Assembly (NCBI GenBank): GCA_963760435.1
Contig: CAVXDE010000022.1
Location: forward strand, 1 to 64,000
From: JAFAXD01 sp963760435
GTDB taxonomy: Bacteria; Pseudomonadota; Alphaproteobacteria; Rhizobiales; Xanthobacteraceae
DNA length: 64,000 bases
Direction: 5' to 3'
Position 1 is the first letter of the stretch, and every line of letters begins with the position of its first letter. The position numbers and the translations under genes were made by a program. Shown piece after piece: positions 25,411-34,958 of this stretch. The notes under the pieces were generated by a model, which was not told the DNA's origin, did no database searches, and saw only the letters and a list, made by a program, of their open reading frames with translations.

Positions 25411-26838
25411 ATGGAGCTCGGCCCGCAGGAAGATCAGCTTTTCCTGGCTACGAATCGCGCCGGACAGAACCAGCGCCGGCAGGCGATTGTTGTCATCGGC
25501 GTCGCAATCGTCGCCTGCCTGATCGCTGCACCGTTTGCCAGGGTTCCGCTTCTGCCAGCCTGGGCATTTCTCTCGGTTCACGAATCCGCGCTTTTCGTCA
25601 TTAGTCTCATTACAGCAGTCCTGTTGTTCGGTCAGTTCGAAATCGTGCGCTCGCGCGCGTTACTGATCTTGGCCGCCGGTTATTTGTACGCTGCCGTGAT
25701 GGCGATCCCGCACTTGCTGGCGTTCCCCGGCATTTTTGGCCCGCACGGCTTGTTCGGCGATGGTCCGCAAGTCTCAACCTGGATTTTTGTCTTCTGGCGA
25801 GTCGGCTACGAAATCGCGCTCATTGCCTACGCGCTGCTGCGCCATCACGAGCCGGCATTCGGTCCGCGCGGAGCCGGTGGGGAAATCGCGCTCGCAGTCG
25901 CGATCGTGCTGATCGCAGCATCGCTTTTCACCTTGGTTGCTATTGCGTTTGGCGACGCGCTGCCGGCGCTGGTGCAGGCGGATGGCCGCTATACATCTGC
26001 GACACTGGCCATAGCGATCTTAAGTTGGTCGGTCGGATTGGTCGTGTTGTATATATTCTGGCGCCGCAAACCGGAGTCGGTGCTCGATCTCTGGCTCTCG
26101 GTGGTGATCGTTCTGTCGCTGCTTGCGGCATTGCAGAGCTCGGTTTTCAACGCCGGGCGTTTTGATTTCGGCTTCTATTCGGGACGTCTGTTTGGGCTTG
26201 CTGCCGCAAGCTTTGTCCTGATCAATCTTCTGGTCGAGAATGGCCGGCTCTACGCCAAGTTGGCAGCGGGCCAGGCCGAGTTGCGCCGGCTCACCACCGT
26301 CGATCCGCTCACCGGCATTGCCAACCGGCGCGCGTTCGACACCGCGCTCGACGCCGAATGGCGCCGCGCCATGCGCAACCGAGCTGGCCTCTCGTTATTG
26401 TTGCTCGACGTCGATTGCTTCAAAAGCTTCAATGACGTCTACGGGCATCCGGCCGGTGACGATTGCCTGCGCAAGATCGCCGGCGTGCTGGTCGGCACGG
26501 CGCGCCGCGGCGGTGAGCTGATCGCTCGTTGCGGGGGCGAAGAATTCGCGGTCCTGCTCCCGGGAGTCGGCTCGACCGAAGCGACCGCCTTGGCGCAACG
26601 TGTCTGCCAAAGCGTGCGCGATCTAAACGTCGCGCACGCGGCCTCAACGGTGACAGCCTATGTGACGGTCAGCATCGGTGTGGCCGCGATACTTCCCGCG
26701 CGCGCGGGCGATTCCCGCCAAGCGTCCGCTGCTTCGCTGGTTGAGCGCGCGGACCGGGCGCTCTACGCCGCCAAGGCGGCTGGCCGTAACCGTGTCGCCG
26801 AGGACGCCAATCAACTCGCCGTCCGCGTGGCGGTATAG
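25411..26838 (+). CDS. Membrane diguanylate cyclase, MASE4-like sensor plus GGDEF (copy 1)
   Basis: Synthesises c-di-GMP. 475 residues from the ATG at 25411 (a TTG 14 codons upstream is possible; GGGGAGAG precedes the ATG closely). About eight membrane helices in residues 25-285 resemble the MASE4 sensor domain, with HESALFVISLITAVLLFGQ and FPGIFGPHGLFGDG. The C-terminal GGDEF domain has DPLTGIANRRAFD, LLLDVDCFKSFNDVYGHPAGD and the active-site GGEEF. The inhibitory site reads RGGE, so the RxxD motif has Glu instead of Asp. No EAL domain. A paralog follows 31 bases downstream. Confidence 0.92.
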   Translation: MELGPQEDQLFLATNRAGQNQRRQAIVVIGVAIVACLIAAPFARVPLLPAWAFLSVHESALFVISLITAVLLFGQFEIVRSRALLILAAGYLYAAVMAIPHLLAFPGIFGPHGLFGDGPQVSTWIFVFWRVGYEIALIAYALLRHHEPAFGPRGAGGEIALAVAIVLIAASLFTLVAIAFGDALPALVQADGRYTSATLAIAILSWSVGLVVLYIFWRRKPESVLDLWLSVVIVLSLLAALQSSVFNAGRFDFGFYSGRLFGLAAASFVLINLLVENGRLYAKLAAGQAELRRLTTVDPLTGIANRRAFDTALDAEWRRAMRNRAGLSLLLLDVDCFKSFNDVYGHPAGDDCLRKIAGVLVGTARRGGELIARCGGEEFAVLLPGVGSTEATALAQRVCQSVRDLNVAHAASTVTAYVTVSIGVAAILPARAGDSRQASAASLVERADRALYAAKAAGRNRVAEDANQLAVRVAV

Positions 26839-26869
26839 CCAGCTTAGCGCTTATACTTTATCCAGGCGC

Positions 26870-28363
26870 ATGACTTCCTATTTCCCGTATTCATTGGCCG
26901 ACGAAACGGTCTTTGTGTCCACCATGCCGGTTGGTCGCCGCCAGCGCCGGCTGGCGCGGCTGGTCGTGACTTCGGCGGCAGTGCTGTTTCTGATCGGCTT
27001 GCCATTCTCCTGGATTCAGCTGCCGTACGTTTGGGCGTTCATTCCGATCTACGAATCCTGGCTCGTCCTGCTCGATCTGATCACTGCCGTTTTGTTGTTC
27101 GGCCAGTATGCGATTTTGCGCACGCGGGCATTGCTGGTCCTCGGCAGCGGGTATTTGTTCACTGCCATGATCACGGTCATGCACGCGATCAGCTTTCCGG
27201 GCCTGTTCGCGCCGGCCGGACTGCTTGGCGGTGGCGAGACTACGGCTTGGCTCTATTCGTTCTGGAAGTCCGGTTTTATCTGCTTTCTGCTCGCCTATGC
27301 GTTGCTGAAAGATGAAAAGTCGCAAGTCCGTGGACCGATGCGACGCGCTCGCGTCGATATCATGGTCGCAAGCCTGGTTGTGTTTATGATCGTCGCTGGA
27401 CTCACGCTGCTTGCGAGTTTCGGCAGGGACATCCTACCTACCCTGATGGACGGCGATCGGTACACCTTGGCCTCGCGTCAGATATCGGCCATTGAGTGGA
27501 TCCCGGGCGTGATTGTGCTCTGGCTGCTGTGGCGCCGGCACCGTTCGGTGCTCGATCTCTGGGTGCTGGTCGCAGGCTGTGTCACCGCCCTGGAAGTGGC
27601 GTTGGCCTCATCCCTCAATTCGGGTCGGTTCGATCTCGGCTGGTATTTGGGACGTACCTACGGACTGGCAGCCATGAGCTTCGTGTTGTTGATGCTGCTC
27701 GTCGAGAACAACCGATTGTATGCCAGACTCGCCGACAGTCGCGCCGAACTGCGGCTGCTTGCGGTTATCGATCCGCTCACCCGGGTTGCCAACCGTCGCG
27801 CCTTTGATGATGCCCTCGATGAGGAGTGGCGCCGTGCCATTCGCAGCAACACGACCATTGCCCTGTTGTTGATCGACGTGGATCAGTTCAAGGCTTTCAA
27901 CGATGTGCACGGACACGTCACCGGCGATCAATGTCTGCGCATGGTGGCCGATACGCTGGCCGCCAACGTGCGGCGCGCGGGCGAGATGGTCGCGCGTTAC
28001 GGCGGCGAAGAGTTTGCGATTCTGCTGCCCGGGTCTGATCTCGCCAAAGCCTCGGAGTTGGGGCGGCGCCTGCTGGATTCGGTGCGCATGCTCGACGTGA
28101 CGGCCGGCGCCAGCAAGCCACACATCACGATCAGCGTCGGCGTTGCCAGCATGTTTCCCGCCCGCGAAGCCGACCCCATCGATCCTGGTGCCACCGCGTT
28201 GGTCAAGGCTGCCGACAGGGCGCTTTATGCGGCAAAGGCGAACGGTCGCAACCAGGTCGCGGAATATCTCCCGCACCTCGACGGCGTGCAACGCTTGGCC
28301 GATACCGGCATGGACGAGTTGCCGTTCGGTCAAGCCCCCAAAGGCGACGGCAGCCCGGCGTAG
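26870..28363 (+). CDS. Membrane diguanylate cyclase, MASE4-like sensor plus GGDEF (copy 2)
   Basis: Paralog of the preceding gene, 497 residues from the ATG at 26870, 31 bases after the first stop. Same layout: N-terminal helices matching the MASE4-like sensor (YESWLVLLDLITAVLLFGQ, FPGLFAPAGLLGGGE), then GGDEF domain with DPLTRVANRRAFDDALDEEW, LLIDVDQFKAFNDVHGHVTGD and GGEEF. The inhibitory site again reads RxxE (RAGE). The long in-frame extension upstream overlaps copy 1 and is not used. Tandem duplication is evident; both copies keep catalytic residues. Confidence 0.92.
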   Translation: MTSYFPYSLADETVFVSTMPVGRRQRRLARLVVTSAAVLFLIGLPFSWIQLPYVWAFIPIYESWLVLLDLITAVLLFGQYAILRTRALLVLGSGYLFTAMITVMHAISFPGLFAPAGLLGGGETTAWLYSFWKSGFICFLLAYALLKDEKSQVRGPMRRARVDIMVASLVVFMIVAGLTLLASFGRDILPTLMDGDRYTLASRQISAIEWIPGVIVLWLLWRRHRSVLDLWVLVAGCVTALEVALASSLNSGRFDLGWYLGRTYGLAAMSFVLLMLLVENNRLYARLADSRAELRLLAVIDPLTRVANRRAFDDALDEEWRRAIRSNTTIALLLIDVDQFKAFNDVHGHVTGDQCLRMVADTLAANVRRAGEMVARYGGEEFAILLPGSDLAKASELGRRLLDSVRMLDVTAGASKPHITISVGVASMFPAREADPIDPGATALVKAADRALYAAKANGRNQVAEYLPHLDGVQRLADTGMDELPFGQAPKGDGSPA

Positions 28364-28383
28364 GCCTTCCCGGCAGATCTAAA

Positions 28384-29268
28384 TCAGCCGCCGGCCCGTG
28401 TGCGCGTGACGTCGAGTCGCCACGGCGTGATGCCGAGGTCCTTTTCAAACGCTTCGGCGCGATCAAAGGCTTTCATGATCCGCGCAAATCGCCGTTCCAC
28501 CCACTCGCGCGGGCTCGAATGCGTGAGGATGTAGAACTCATCATCGCGGATCGCTTGCACTACGCGCGCACCGACTTGCTCAGGCCGCAGGCCTTCCTTG
28601 ATCAGGTCGCCCATGAAATGATCGGCACTGCGGACGAACGGTCCGCCATGCCGCTGGGGCCTGGCGCGGGCCGAGAGATGAATCCCTGTGTCGACTGCGG
28701 CCGGGCACAGCACCGACACGCCAATACCCGTACCGCCGAGTTCCTGCTCAAGGGCTTCGGACAAGGCGACGACTGCGTATTTGGTCATGGCGTAGGCGCC
28801 GGTTCTGAAATTCGGATTGACCTGAAGTCCGGCAATCGACGCGGTGTTGACGATGTGTCCGCCTTCGCCATGGCGGCGCATGCGCGGCACGAAAGTGTGA
28901 ATGCCATTGATCACGCCTTTGACGTTGACGTCGATCACCCAGTTCCAGTCCGACAACGCGATGTCTTCCAAGGGCTCTCCGAGCATGGACACGCCGGCGT
29001 TGTTGCAGACGATGTGGATCGGTCCGAACGCCGCATCGATCGCGCGGGCGGTTTCTTCCAGAACGGCGGCATCCGAGACATCGGAGACAAAGGTCTCGAC
29101 GTGAACGCCGAGATTGTGCAGCCGGCTGCGCGCTTCGGTAAGCGCGTCGGCGCGGATATCGATCATGGCGATGTTGGCGCCGGCGTGCGCCAGCGCGGAC
29201 GCGATCCCGAAACCGATGCCCGATGCGGCGCCGGATACGTAGGCGGTCTTTCCCTTGAGGTCCTTCAC
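28384..29268 (-). CDS. SDR-family NAD(P)-dependent oxidoreductase
   Basis: Classical short-chain dehydrogenase, 294 residues from the GTG at 29268 (AGGGAGTAA lies 5 bases upstream; a TTG 14 codons earlier has no such site). Cofactor motif SGAASGIGFGIA near residue 13, DIRADAL with the Asp that favours NAD, NNAGVS, catalytic Ser in NTASIAG and YAMTK as the YxxxK pair. The C-terminal extension (SSPREWVERRFARIMKAFD) is typical for a subgroup of uncharacterised SDRs. Divergent from the second SDR gene with 60 bases between starts. Confidence 0.92.
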   Translation of the reverse strand: MKDLKGKTAYVSGAASGIGFGIASALAHAGANIAMIDIRADALTEARSRLHNLGVHVETFVSDVSDAAVLEETARAIDAAFGPIHIVCNNAGVSMLGEPLEDIALSDWNWVIDVNVKGVINGIHTFVPRMRRHGEGGHIVNTASIAGLQVNPNFRTGAYAMTKYAVVALSEALEQELGGTGIGVSVLCPAAVDTGIHLSARARPQRHGGPFVRSADHFMGDLIKEGLRPEQVGARVVQAIRDDEFYILTHSSPREWVERRFARIMKAFDRAEAFEKDLGITPWRLDVTRTRAGG

Positions 29269-29328
29269 GCGCTTACTCCCTGATGGCTTCGTTGATATAC
29301 CACGATGCAATCACGCGGGAGGAAATGC

Positions 29329-30181
29329 ATGACCCAAGCGGAACTGTTCGACATCAAGGGCCACGTCGCGATCATCACTGGTGCGGCAAGTGGACTCGGC
29401 CTCGCTTTCAGCGAGGTGATGGCGGAGAACGGCGCGCGTGTGGTCATGCTCGATCTGAACGAGGCGGAGCTCGCCAAGCAAGCGGCGCGTCTTACCGCTG
29501 AAGGCAGTGTGGTCGAGCCAGTCAAACTCGACGTGGCGGACACCGAAGGTCTGCGCGCTGCGATCGACGGCGCTGCGACCCGGCACGGTCGCATCGACTG
29601 CCTGTTCGCCAATGCAGGAATTCAGCGGCGGTCCTGGGACACTGACCGGTGACGCCGGGGCCATCGACCGCTTCGATATTGATCTGTTCCGGCGCGCCAT
29701 GGACATCAACCTCACGGCGACCCTGATGGCGATGCGCTTCGTGGTCCCGCACATGAAGGCGCGGCGATACGGCAGCATCATCGCGACGGCGTCGATTGCC
29801 GGCATTCGCTCCGAGCCGATCTGTGGCTATGGCTATATCGCCTCCAAGGCGGCAGTCATTAACGTGGTACGGCAGGCCGCGGTCGAACTGGCGCCGTGGA
29901 ACATTCGGGCCAACGCGATCGCGCCTGGGCCATTCCTGACCAACATCGGTGGCGGCCGGCTGCATCGCGAACCCGAGGTTGTGAGGCTCTTCGCCGACAT
30001 GGTGCCGCTGGGCCGTTTGGCGCAGACGGACGAGATCAAAGGCCTTGCCTTGCTGCTGGCTTCACCTGCCGGAAGCTATTTGACCGGTACCGTCATCCCG
30101 ATCGACGGGGGCGCGACAGCCGTCATGACGCGCGGACACTATGCGCGGACCGCCGCGCATGAGGGGCATGTTGCGAGATGA
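29329..30181 (+). CDS. SDR-family NAD(P)-dependent oxidoreductase, one +1 frameshift
   Basis: Classical short-chain dehydrogenase, about 283 residues if read through. The N-terminal part (from the ATG at 29329 with GGGAGGAA upstream) has TGAASGLGLAF, DLNEAEL with the NAD-type Asp, and LFANAGI. The sequence then leaves frame near 29622: the homologous continuation SGGPGTLTGD is found one base later and runs to 30181 with TASIAG, catalytic YIASK and IDGGATAVM at the C-terminus. One extra base explains this; nothing is missing. A sequencing insertion is as likely as a true mutation. Confidence 0.85.
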
Positions 30182-30218
30182 GGTTGCAACCGCGGCGTCC
30201 AGCCCCCATTTTCCACCG

Positions 30219-30626
30219 ATGCAAACCGACGTGATGACACAACGTCCCCAGCGTGACGTGCTCCGGGCCATGCGCCATGGTTTTTGCGGGCGCTGCCCGA
30301 GCTGTGGGCGCGGGCACCTGTTCCGCGCTTTCCTCAAAGTGGCGGATGAATGCGACGTCTGCGGCGAGGAGATGCGACATCATCAAGCCGATGACGCGCC
30401 AGCCTATTTCGTGATCCTCATCGTCGGCCATATCGTGGTGGCGTTGGCGCTCGAACTCGAGATCCAGTTCAGCCCGCCCTACTGGGTGCATATAGCGCTG
30501 TGGATTCCGCTGACCTTGGGGCTTGCGCTCGGCCTGCTGCAGCCCATCAAAGGCGCCATCGTCGGCCTGCAATGGGCGCAGTACATGCACGGCTTCGACC
30601 CTCGCGTGGCGGCCGCTTCTGATTGA
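30219..30626 (+). CDS. DUF983 family membrane protein
   Basis: About 135 residues. A Cys4 zinc-binding-like cluster (GRCPSCGRGHLF and CDVCGEEM) is followed by the family block HHQADDAPAYFVILIVGHIVV and two membrane helices, the standard DUF983 layout found in many alphaproteobacteria. The start is uncertain: ATG codons at 30168, 30219 and 30234 all fit; 30219 gives the usual N-terminal length. The 30168 start would overlap the SDR gene. Function of the family is unknown. Confidence 0.85.
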   Translation: MQTDVMTQRPQRDVLRAMRHGFCGRCPSCGRGHLFRAFLKVADECDVCGEEMRHHQADDAPAYFVILIVGHIVVALALELEIQFSPPYWVHIALWIPLTLGLALGLLQPIKGAIVGLQWAQYMHGFDPRVAAASD

Positions 30627-30629
30627 TCG

Positions 30630-32000
30630 CTATTTACTGATCGACGGGGATAGTTCTTCCAGCACCCGGCCGCGCGTTTCCACCGCGAACGCTAGTGTCA
30701 CCAGGCCGCCGACCAACGCGAACGCGCCAAACATCAAGAATACCGAGTTGATGCCCGCTCGCGACAATATCAGGCCCACCATGTAGGGCCCGAGCACCGA
30801 GGCGGCGCGCAGCCAGGCATTGCCGACCCCGCAGCCGAGCGCGCGCATCTCGGTCGGGTAGAGTTCGGCCGTATAGGTCGAGAGCGAGATCGCGAGCCAA
30901 GTGATGAAGAAGAAAGCCGCGATCACCAGCACCTGCACGCTACCGACGTCCAGCCCCTGGCTGAAGGCCAGAATCAGCAACGGCACCGCGCACAACAACT
31001 GGCCGGCGACGAACAGCGGCTTGCGGCCGATGAGATCGATGCTGCCGACCGCGATAAGCGCGCCGAACACGCCGGCGATGCTGTTCATGAACCCGATGTT
31101 CGCGGATTGCTCGTTCGTGAGGTGATAGACCGTACGGAAGAGCGATGGAACCCAGGTGCTCAGCCCGTAGATGACCGAGTAGCTGCAGAACCAGATCGCC
31201 CACACAGTGAGGGATCGCTTCAAGTAGATGCCTTGCAGCAAGGCGGAAAAGCGGGTCGTTGCCGGTACGACATTTGGCACATTCGTGGGAATCGGCGGCA
31301 ACGGTACGGTGCCGCCCTTGGAAATCTCCGCCTCGATCTTGCTCAGCACCCTATCGGCTTCGGCGAAGCGCCCGCGGCTCGCGAGCCAACGTGGCGATTC
31401 GGGCAGCAGCCAGCGCAACGGCAAGGCAATGAGCGCCGGCAGGGCGCCAATAATGAACATCCACTGCCAGCCGAGCGCCGGGATCACGTAGACGCCGGCC
31501 AAGCCGGCAAACAACAACCCGACTGTGAACAGCAACTGATAACCCAGCGCAAATCGTCCGCGGCTTTTCGAGGCGGCGAACTCGCCGATGTAGGACGCCA
31601 TGATCGGAATCTCGCCGCCGAGACCGATCCCCTGAACGAACCGCATCGCCTCGAGTGAGTGCAGATCCCAGGCGAAGGCGCAGGCGAAGCTCATCACCGA
31701 GAACAGGAGCATGGTGTAGAGCGTGCACGGGACCCGTCCGATGCGTTCGGCCAGCCAGCCGAAGGAGATCGATCCGATCACCTGGCCGAAGTAGCCAACC
31801 GCGATCAGCGCGCCGATCTCAGGCGGCGTCAGCTTCCAAAGCCCAATCAAGACCGGCAGCACATAGGCGATTGCAAGCGCATCGAACGCGTCGAAGAACC
31901 AGCCGGTTCCAATGGGAATGACGATCTTCAGATGCCAGGCGGAGAGCGGAAGCCGTTCGATACGCGCGGCAATTTGGTAATTCGAACCTGTCGGCTTCAT
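30630..32000 (-). CDS. MFS transporter (organic acid or sugar type)
   Basis: Inner-membrane secondary carrier, 456 residues with twelve predicted helices. MFS loop 2-3 motif GWLAERIGRV and matching loop 8-9 IDLIGRKPLF are present; GWFFDAFDALAIAYVLP at the first helix and FVQGIGLGGEIPIMASY at helix 4 are typical of the aromatic-acid/SV2/sugar-porter side of the superfamily. The ATG at 32000 has GGGAGGATGC upstream. It is convergent with the DUF983 gene and lies 125 bases downstream of the Rieske gene; it may import the substrate of the adjacent amidohydrolase cluster. Confidence 0.9.
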   Translation of the reverse strand: MKPTGSNYQIAARIERLPLSAWHLKIVIPIGTGWFFDAFDALAIAYVLPVLIGLWKLTPPEIGALIAVGYFGQVIGSISFGWLAERIGRVPCTLYTMLLFSVMSFACAFAWDLHSLEAMRFVQGIGLGGEIPIMASYIGEFAASKSRGRFALGYQLLFTVGLLFAGLAGVYVIPALGWQWMFIIGALPALIALPLRWLLPESPRWLASRGRFAEADRVLSKIEAEISKGGTVPLPPIPTNVPNVVPATTRFSALLQGIYLKRSLTVWAIWFCSYSVIYGLSTWVPSLFRTVYHLTNEQSANIGFMNSIAGVFGALIAVGSIDLIGRKPLFVAGQLLCAVPLLILAFSQGLDVGSVQVLVIAAFFFITWLAISLSTYTAELYPTEMRALGCGVGNAWLRAASVLGPYMVGLILSRAGINSVFLMFGAFALVGGLVTLAFAVETRGRVLEELSPSISK

Positions 32001-32125
32001 GCATCCTCCCCTGCGGCCGCTTCTGTGGCGGCGCGCGTGCAGGATAGCGGTTTTTTCCCTCGAAAGAGAAGAGGCCACCCAGCACCAACAAGCCCCGCGG
32101 TGAGGAGGGGGGGTGGGTGTCAATC

Positions 32126-32539
32126 TCACATATCGACGACGATGTAATTCTCTTCCACCGCCACCTGGAATGTCTCGACCATATAGGGACCTTTCAGCAA
32201 CTCGCTGCCAGGCTCGACCGAGACCGCGTACTGGCGCACATAGGTGTTGTCGGGATCGCAATAGGATTGCCCGGTGCGCACGTCGAACTCCCATCCGTGC
32301 CATGGGCACTTGAGCAATTCGCCTTGCCGCGTGAGCCGATATTGGCCGGGCTCATCCGAGAGCGCGAGCCCAACGAGCTTGCCGCGGCAGAGCGCGGCGC
32401 CTTCGTGCGGACATTTGTTGGCGAGAGCGAAAAACTCGCCCTTGATGTTGAAGACGCCGATCTCGCGCCCCTTGACGGTAACAAGCTTGCTCGAGCCGGG
32501 GGCGATCTCACCCACGCTCGCAACCACGTGCCGGCTCAT
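32126..32539 (-). CDS. Rieske [2Fe-2S] ferredoxin-type protein
   Basis: Small soluble Rieske protein, 137 residues. Ligand motifs Cys43-Pro-His45 (CPHEGAAL) and Cys78-Pro-Trp-His81 (CPWHGWEFD) are intact. The start at 32539 is 4 bases from the stop of the upstream amidohydrolase gene. Such proteins feed electrons to ring-hydroxylating oxygenases or act as small redox carriers; no oxygenase alpha subunit is adjacent, so its partner must be elsewhere or it belongs to a non-oxygenase pathway. Confidence 0.92.
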   Translation of the reverse strand: MSRHVVASVGEIAPGSSKLVTVKGREIGVFNIKGEFFALANKCPHEGAALCRGKLVGLALSDEPGQYRLTRQGELLKCPWHGWEFDVRTGQSYCDPDNTYVRQYAVSVEPGSELLKGPYMVETFQVAVEENYIVVDM

Positions 32540-32543
32540 CTCT

Positions 32544-33650
32544 CTACTCCAATCCGTAAAGCGCCTTGGCGTTGCCGGAGAAGAGCTTGGTGCGCGCCGG
32601 CTCATCGAGGCGCGCCTTGAACACATAGCGCGGGTCGTCGAAATCCCAGTGCGGGTAGTCGGTCGAGAACATCAGCCGATCCCAGCCGACCCAACCCATG
32701 ACGTCGAACAGATCCTGCGGCCGGTCTGGCTCGTCGATCGGCTGCGTGGTGAACCAGAAATGCTCGTGGATGTATTCTGACGGCAGCCGCTTGAGATGCG
32801 GCACTTCGTCCTTGAGCCGCTTCCAGTGTTTGTCGAGCCGCCACGATAGCGCCGGCACCCAGGCGAACCCGCCCTCGATCAGCGCGACCCGCAGCGTCGG
32901 GAATTGCTCGAACACACCTTCCAGCACCATGCTGACCACGACCGCCTGCATTGCCGGCACCAGCGACTGATGTTCCTCGATGTAGTACGAGGCCGGTCCG
33001 CTACCGGCGGTGCATGGTTGTCCGCTCACGCCGCCGACATGCATGCCGATGGGAAGGTTGTGGGCGACGGCCGCCTCGTAGACGGGCCAGTAGCGCCGGC
33101 GGCCGGATGGTTCATCGGTCCGCGGCGGCAGCAACACCTGGACGAAGCCGCGATTGCCGGCACAGCGCTCGATCTCAGCGATGGCGGCTTGCGGATACTC
33201 GGGCGTGACCATGATCGAGCCGCGCAGCCGCGGCTCCTTGGCGAGCCACTCGGCGGCCTGCCAGTCGTTCATGGCCCCTGCAAGCGCGGCGCCGTAGTCC
33301 ACATTGCGCTGGCTGCCCGCACCGGTGCGCAGGGGCACGAGAACGCCGTACTCCACCCCATTGGCATCGAGGTGCTGCTCGCGCATAAAGTCGAGGTCCG
33401 AGCCGGGCGGGCCGCCGTTCGGCGGCCAGGCGTCGCGGCGCGCCACGTCGGGCGTCATGCGCGGATAAGCGAGCGTCTCGGACAATGCCTGGCGAATGTG
33501 CCCGCCGTAAGTTTCGAGATGATGCTGCCAGCGCGACGCGAGATACGGCTTGAGATCGGATCCCGCGCGCAGGTTGGGATGAATATCGCAGTCGACGACG
33601 GCGAGGCGCGTGGCCTGCTCGATCTTCGGTTCGCGAACCGCAATATTCAT
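32544..33650 (-). CDS. Amidohydrolase family 2 protein (ACMSD/decarboxylase-like)
   Basis: TIM-barrel metal-dependent hydrolase or decarboxylase of the PF04909 type, 368 residues. The N-terminal VVDCDIHPN replaces the classical HxH with DxH, a middle barrel His lies in IGMHVGGV, and the C-terminal FSTDYPHWDFDDP holds the catalytic Asp. It is a paralog of the gene at 36367-37464 (both share the DxH opening, STDYPHW and FPxLRV blocks). Members act on ring-cleavage products or aromatic acids; this DxH subgroup is often annotated only as amidohydrolase. It overlaps no gene but sits 4 bases before the Rieske gene. Confidence 0.9.
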   Translation of the reverse strand: MNIAVREPKIEQATRLAVVDCDIHPNLRAGSDLKPYLASRWQHHLETYGGHIRQALSETLAYPRMTPDVARRDAWPPNGGPPGSDLDFMREQHLDANGVEYGVLVPLRTGAGSQRNVDYGAALAGAMNDWQAAEWLAKEPRLRGSIMVTPEYPQAAIAEIERCAGNRGFVQVLLPPRTDEPSGRRRYWPVYEAAVAHNLPIGMHVGGVSGQPCTAGSGPASYYIEEHQSLVPAMQAVVVSMVLEGVFEQFPTLRVALIEGGFAWVPALSWRLDKHWKRLKDEVPHLKRLPSEYIHEHFWFTTQPIDEPDRPQDLFDVMGWVGWDRLMFSTDYPHWDFDDPRYVFKARLDEPARTKLFSGNAKALYGLE

Positions 33651-33731
33651 GGGCGAGAACCTTCCCGGTTAAGTCTCGTTTCCTGTCGCCATAGTAGCGC
33701 GACTACGGCAACCCCACAAAGTGCGACGGTT

Positions 33732-34940
33732 CTACGCCGTCAGGCCCTGTTTCTTCGCTCTTGGCGGGTGGGCGCGCACCGCCTCCTCATTAATGTCCGT
33801 GCCCCAGCCCGGGCGCATGGGCACGATGATCTGGCCGTTTTCGATTTGCGGCACATGCGTGACGAGGTCATTGCGCCACGGCACCTCGTCGACGTCGTAC
33901 TCCATGATCCGATAGTTCGGAATTGAGGCGCAGAAATGCGCGCTGATCATGCTGGCCAGATGGCCGGCGAAATTGTGCGGCGCGCAATCAACCTCGAACG
34001 CGTCAGCAAGCGCGGCCGCGCGCACCGATTCCCATAGCCCGTTCCACTGCACGTCGATGATCGCGACATCGCAGGCGTAGTGTTGGAGATACGGTCGAAA
34101 CGCCCCCAGCCCATGCACCGTTTCGAGTGACGCGATCGGCGTCGACGTCGCACGCCGCACCGTCGCCAGCGCTTCCGGATCATGGATGTCGCATTCAAGC
34201 CAGGTGAGGTTGAGATCCTCAACCGCTTTGGCGATGCGGATGAAGCCTTCGGTGCGTTGGCTGAAATTGAGATCGAGCATCAAGCCCATGTCATCGCCGG
34301 CACCCGCACGGAACGCTTCCAGCACCTCATGGATGCTGCGGATCGTCTTGGCGTCCGGATGCCGGCTCAGGAAATTCGGCATCATGCGAAAGCCCGGCAT
34401 GAACGGCGGGTCGCCGGGCCGCAGCGGCATCGGGTTGGTCTTCAGCGCCTTGAACCCGCGCGCCTTCACCTCGGCGCCGAGTTCCTTGATGTCATCGAGC
34501 GTGCGCAACGGCTTCTGCCCAAGCTCGTTTTCGAAATAGTCGCGGCGCCAGACGCGGAAGCTGCCGCAATGCGACCAGTAGAGGTTCACCCGATCGCGAA
34601 ACGGCCCACCAAACAGCGCGCAAACCGGCACCCCGAGCGCCTTGGCCTTCACGTCCAGGCACGCATTCTCGATCGCGGCGATTGCCTCGTGGTTGACGCC
34701 ACCCATCGACATCCGGGTGATGGCGCGTAGCGACACGACGATCTTGCCGACTTCGCGCGGGTCCATTCCGACCGCGATCTCGGCAAAACGCGCGATGAGA
34801 CTGGACGTTGCCTCGCGGGCGCCGAAGTCCTCATTGTATTCGGACCAGCCGACCAGGCCTTCATCGGTCGAAAGCTTCACGAATGAGAAGTTGCGCCAGC
34901 CGCCGTCCGCCGTGAGCGTCTCGATCTTGGTGATGCGCAT
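33732..34940 (-). CDS. Mandelate racemase/muconate lactonizing enzyme family protein
   Basis: Enolase-superfamily acid-sugar dehydratase or racemase, 402 residues. Metal ligands are seen as Asp in LMLDLNF, Glu in WLECDIHD and Glu in IASLETVHG; a catalytic-type Lys in FKALKTNP and a His in CAPHNFAGH are present, as in galactonate-dehydratase-like members. Start from the ATG at 34940. It follows the D-2-hydroxyacid dehydrogenase gene after 18 bases on the same strand and precedes the amidohydrolase, so these form one probable catabolic unit. Substrate not assignable. Confidence 0.9.
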   Translation of the reverse strand: MRITKIETLTADGGWRNFSFVKLSTDEGLVGWSEYNEDFGAREATSSLIARFAEIAVGMDPREVGKIVVSLRAITRMSMGGVNHEAIAAIENACLDVKAKALGVPVCALFGGPFRDRVNLYWSHCGSFRVWRRDYFENELGQKPLRTLDDIKELGAEVKARGFKALKTNPMPLRPGDPPFMPGFRMMPNFLSRHPDAKTIRSIHEVLEAFRAGAGDDMGLMLDLNFSQRTEGFIRIAKAVEDLNLTWLECDIHDPEALATVRRATSTPIASLETVHGLGAFRPYLQHYACDVAIIDVQWNGLWESVRAAALADAFEVDCAPHNFAGHLASMISAHFCASIPNYRIMEYDVDEVPWRNDLVTHVPQIENGQIIVPMRPGWGTDINEEAVRAHPPRAKKQGLTA

Positions 34941-34958
34941 GCGTCTTCCCCAGCAATC

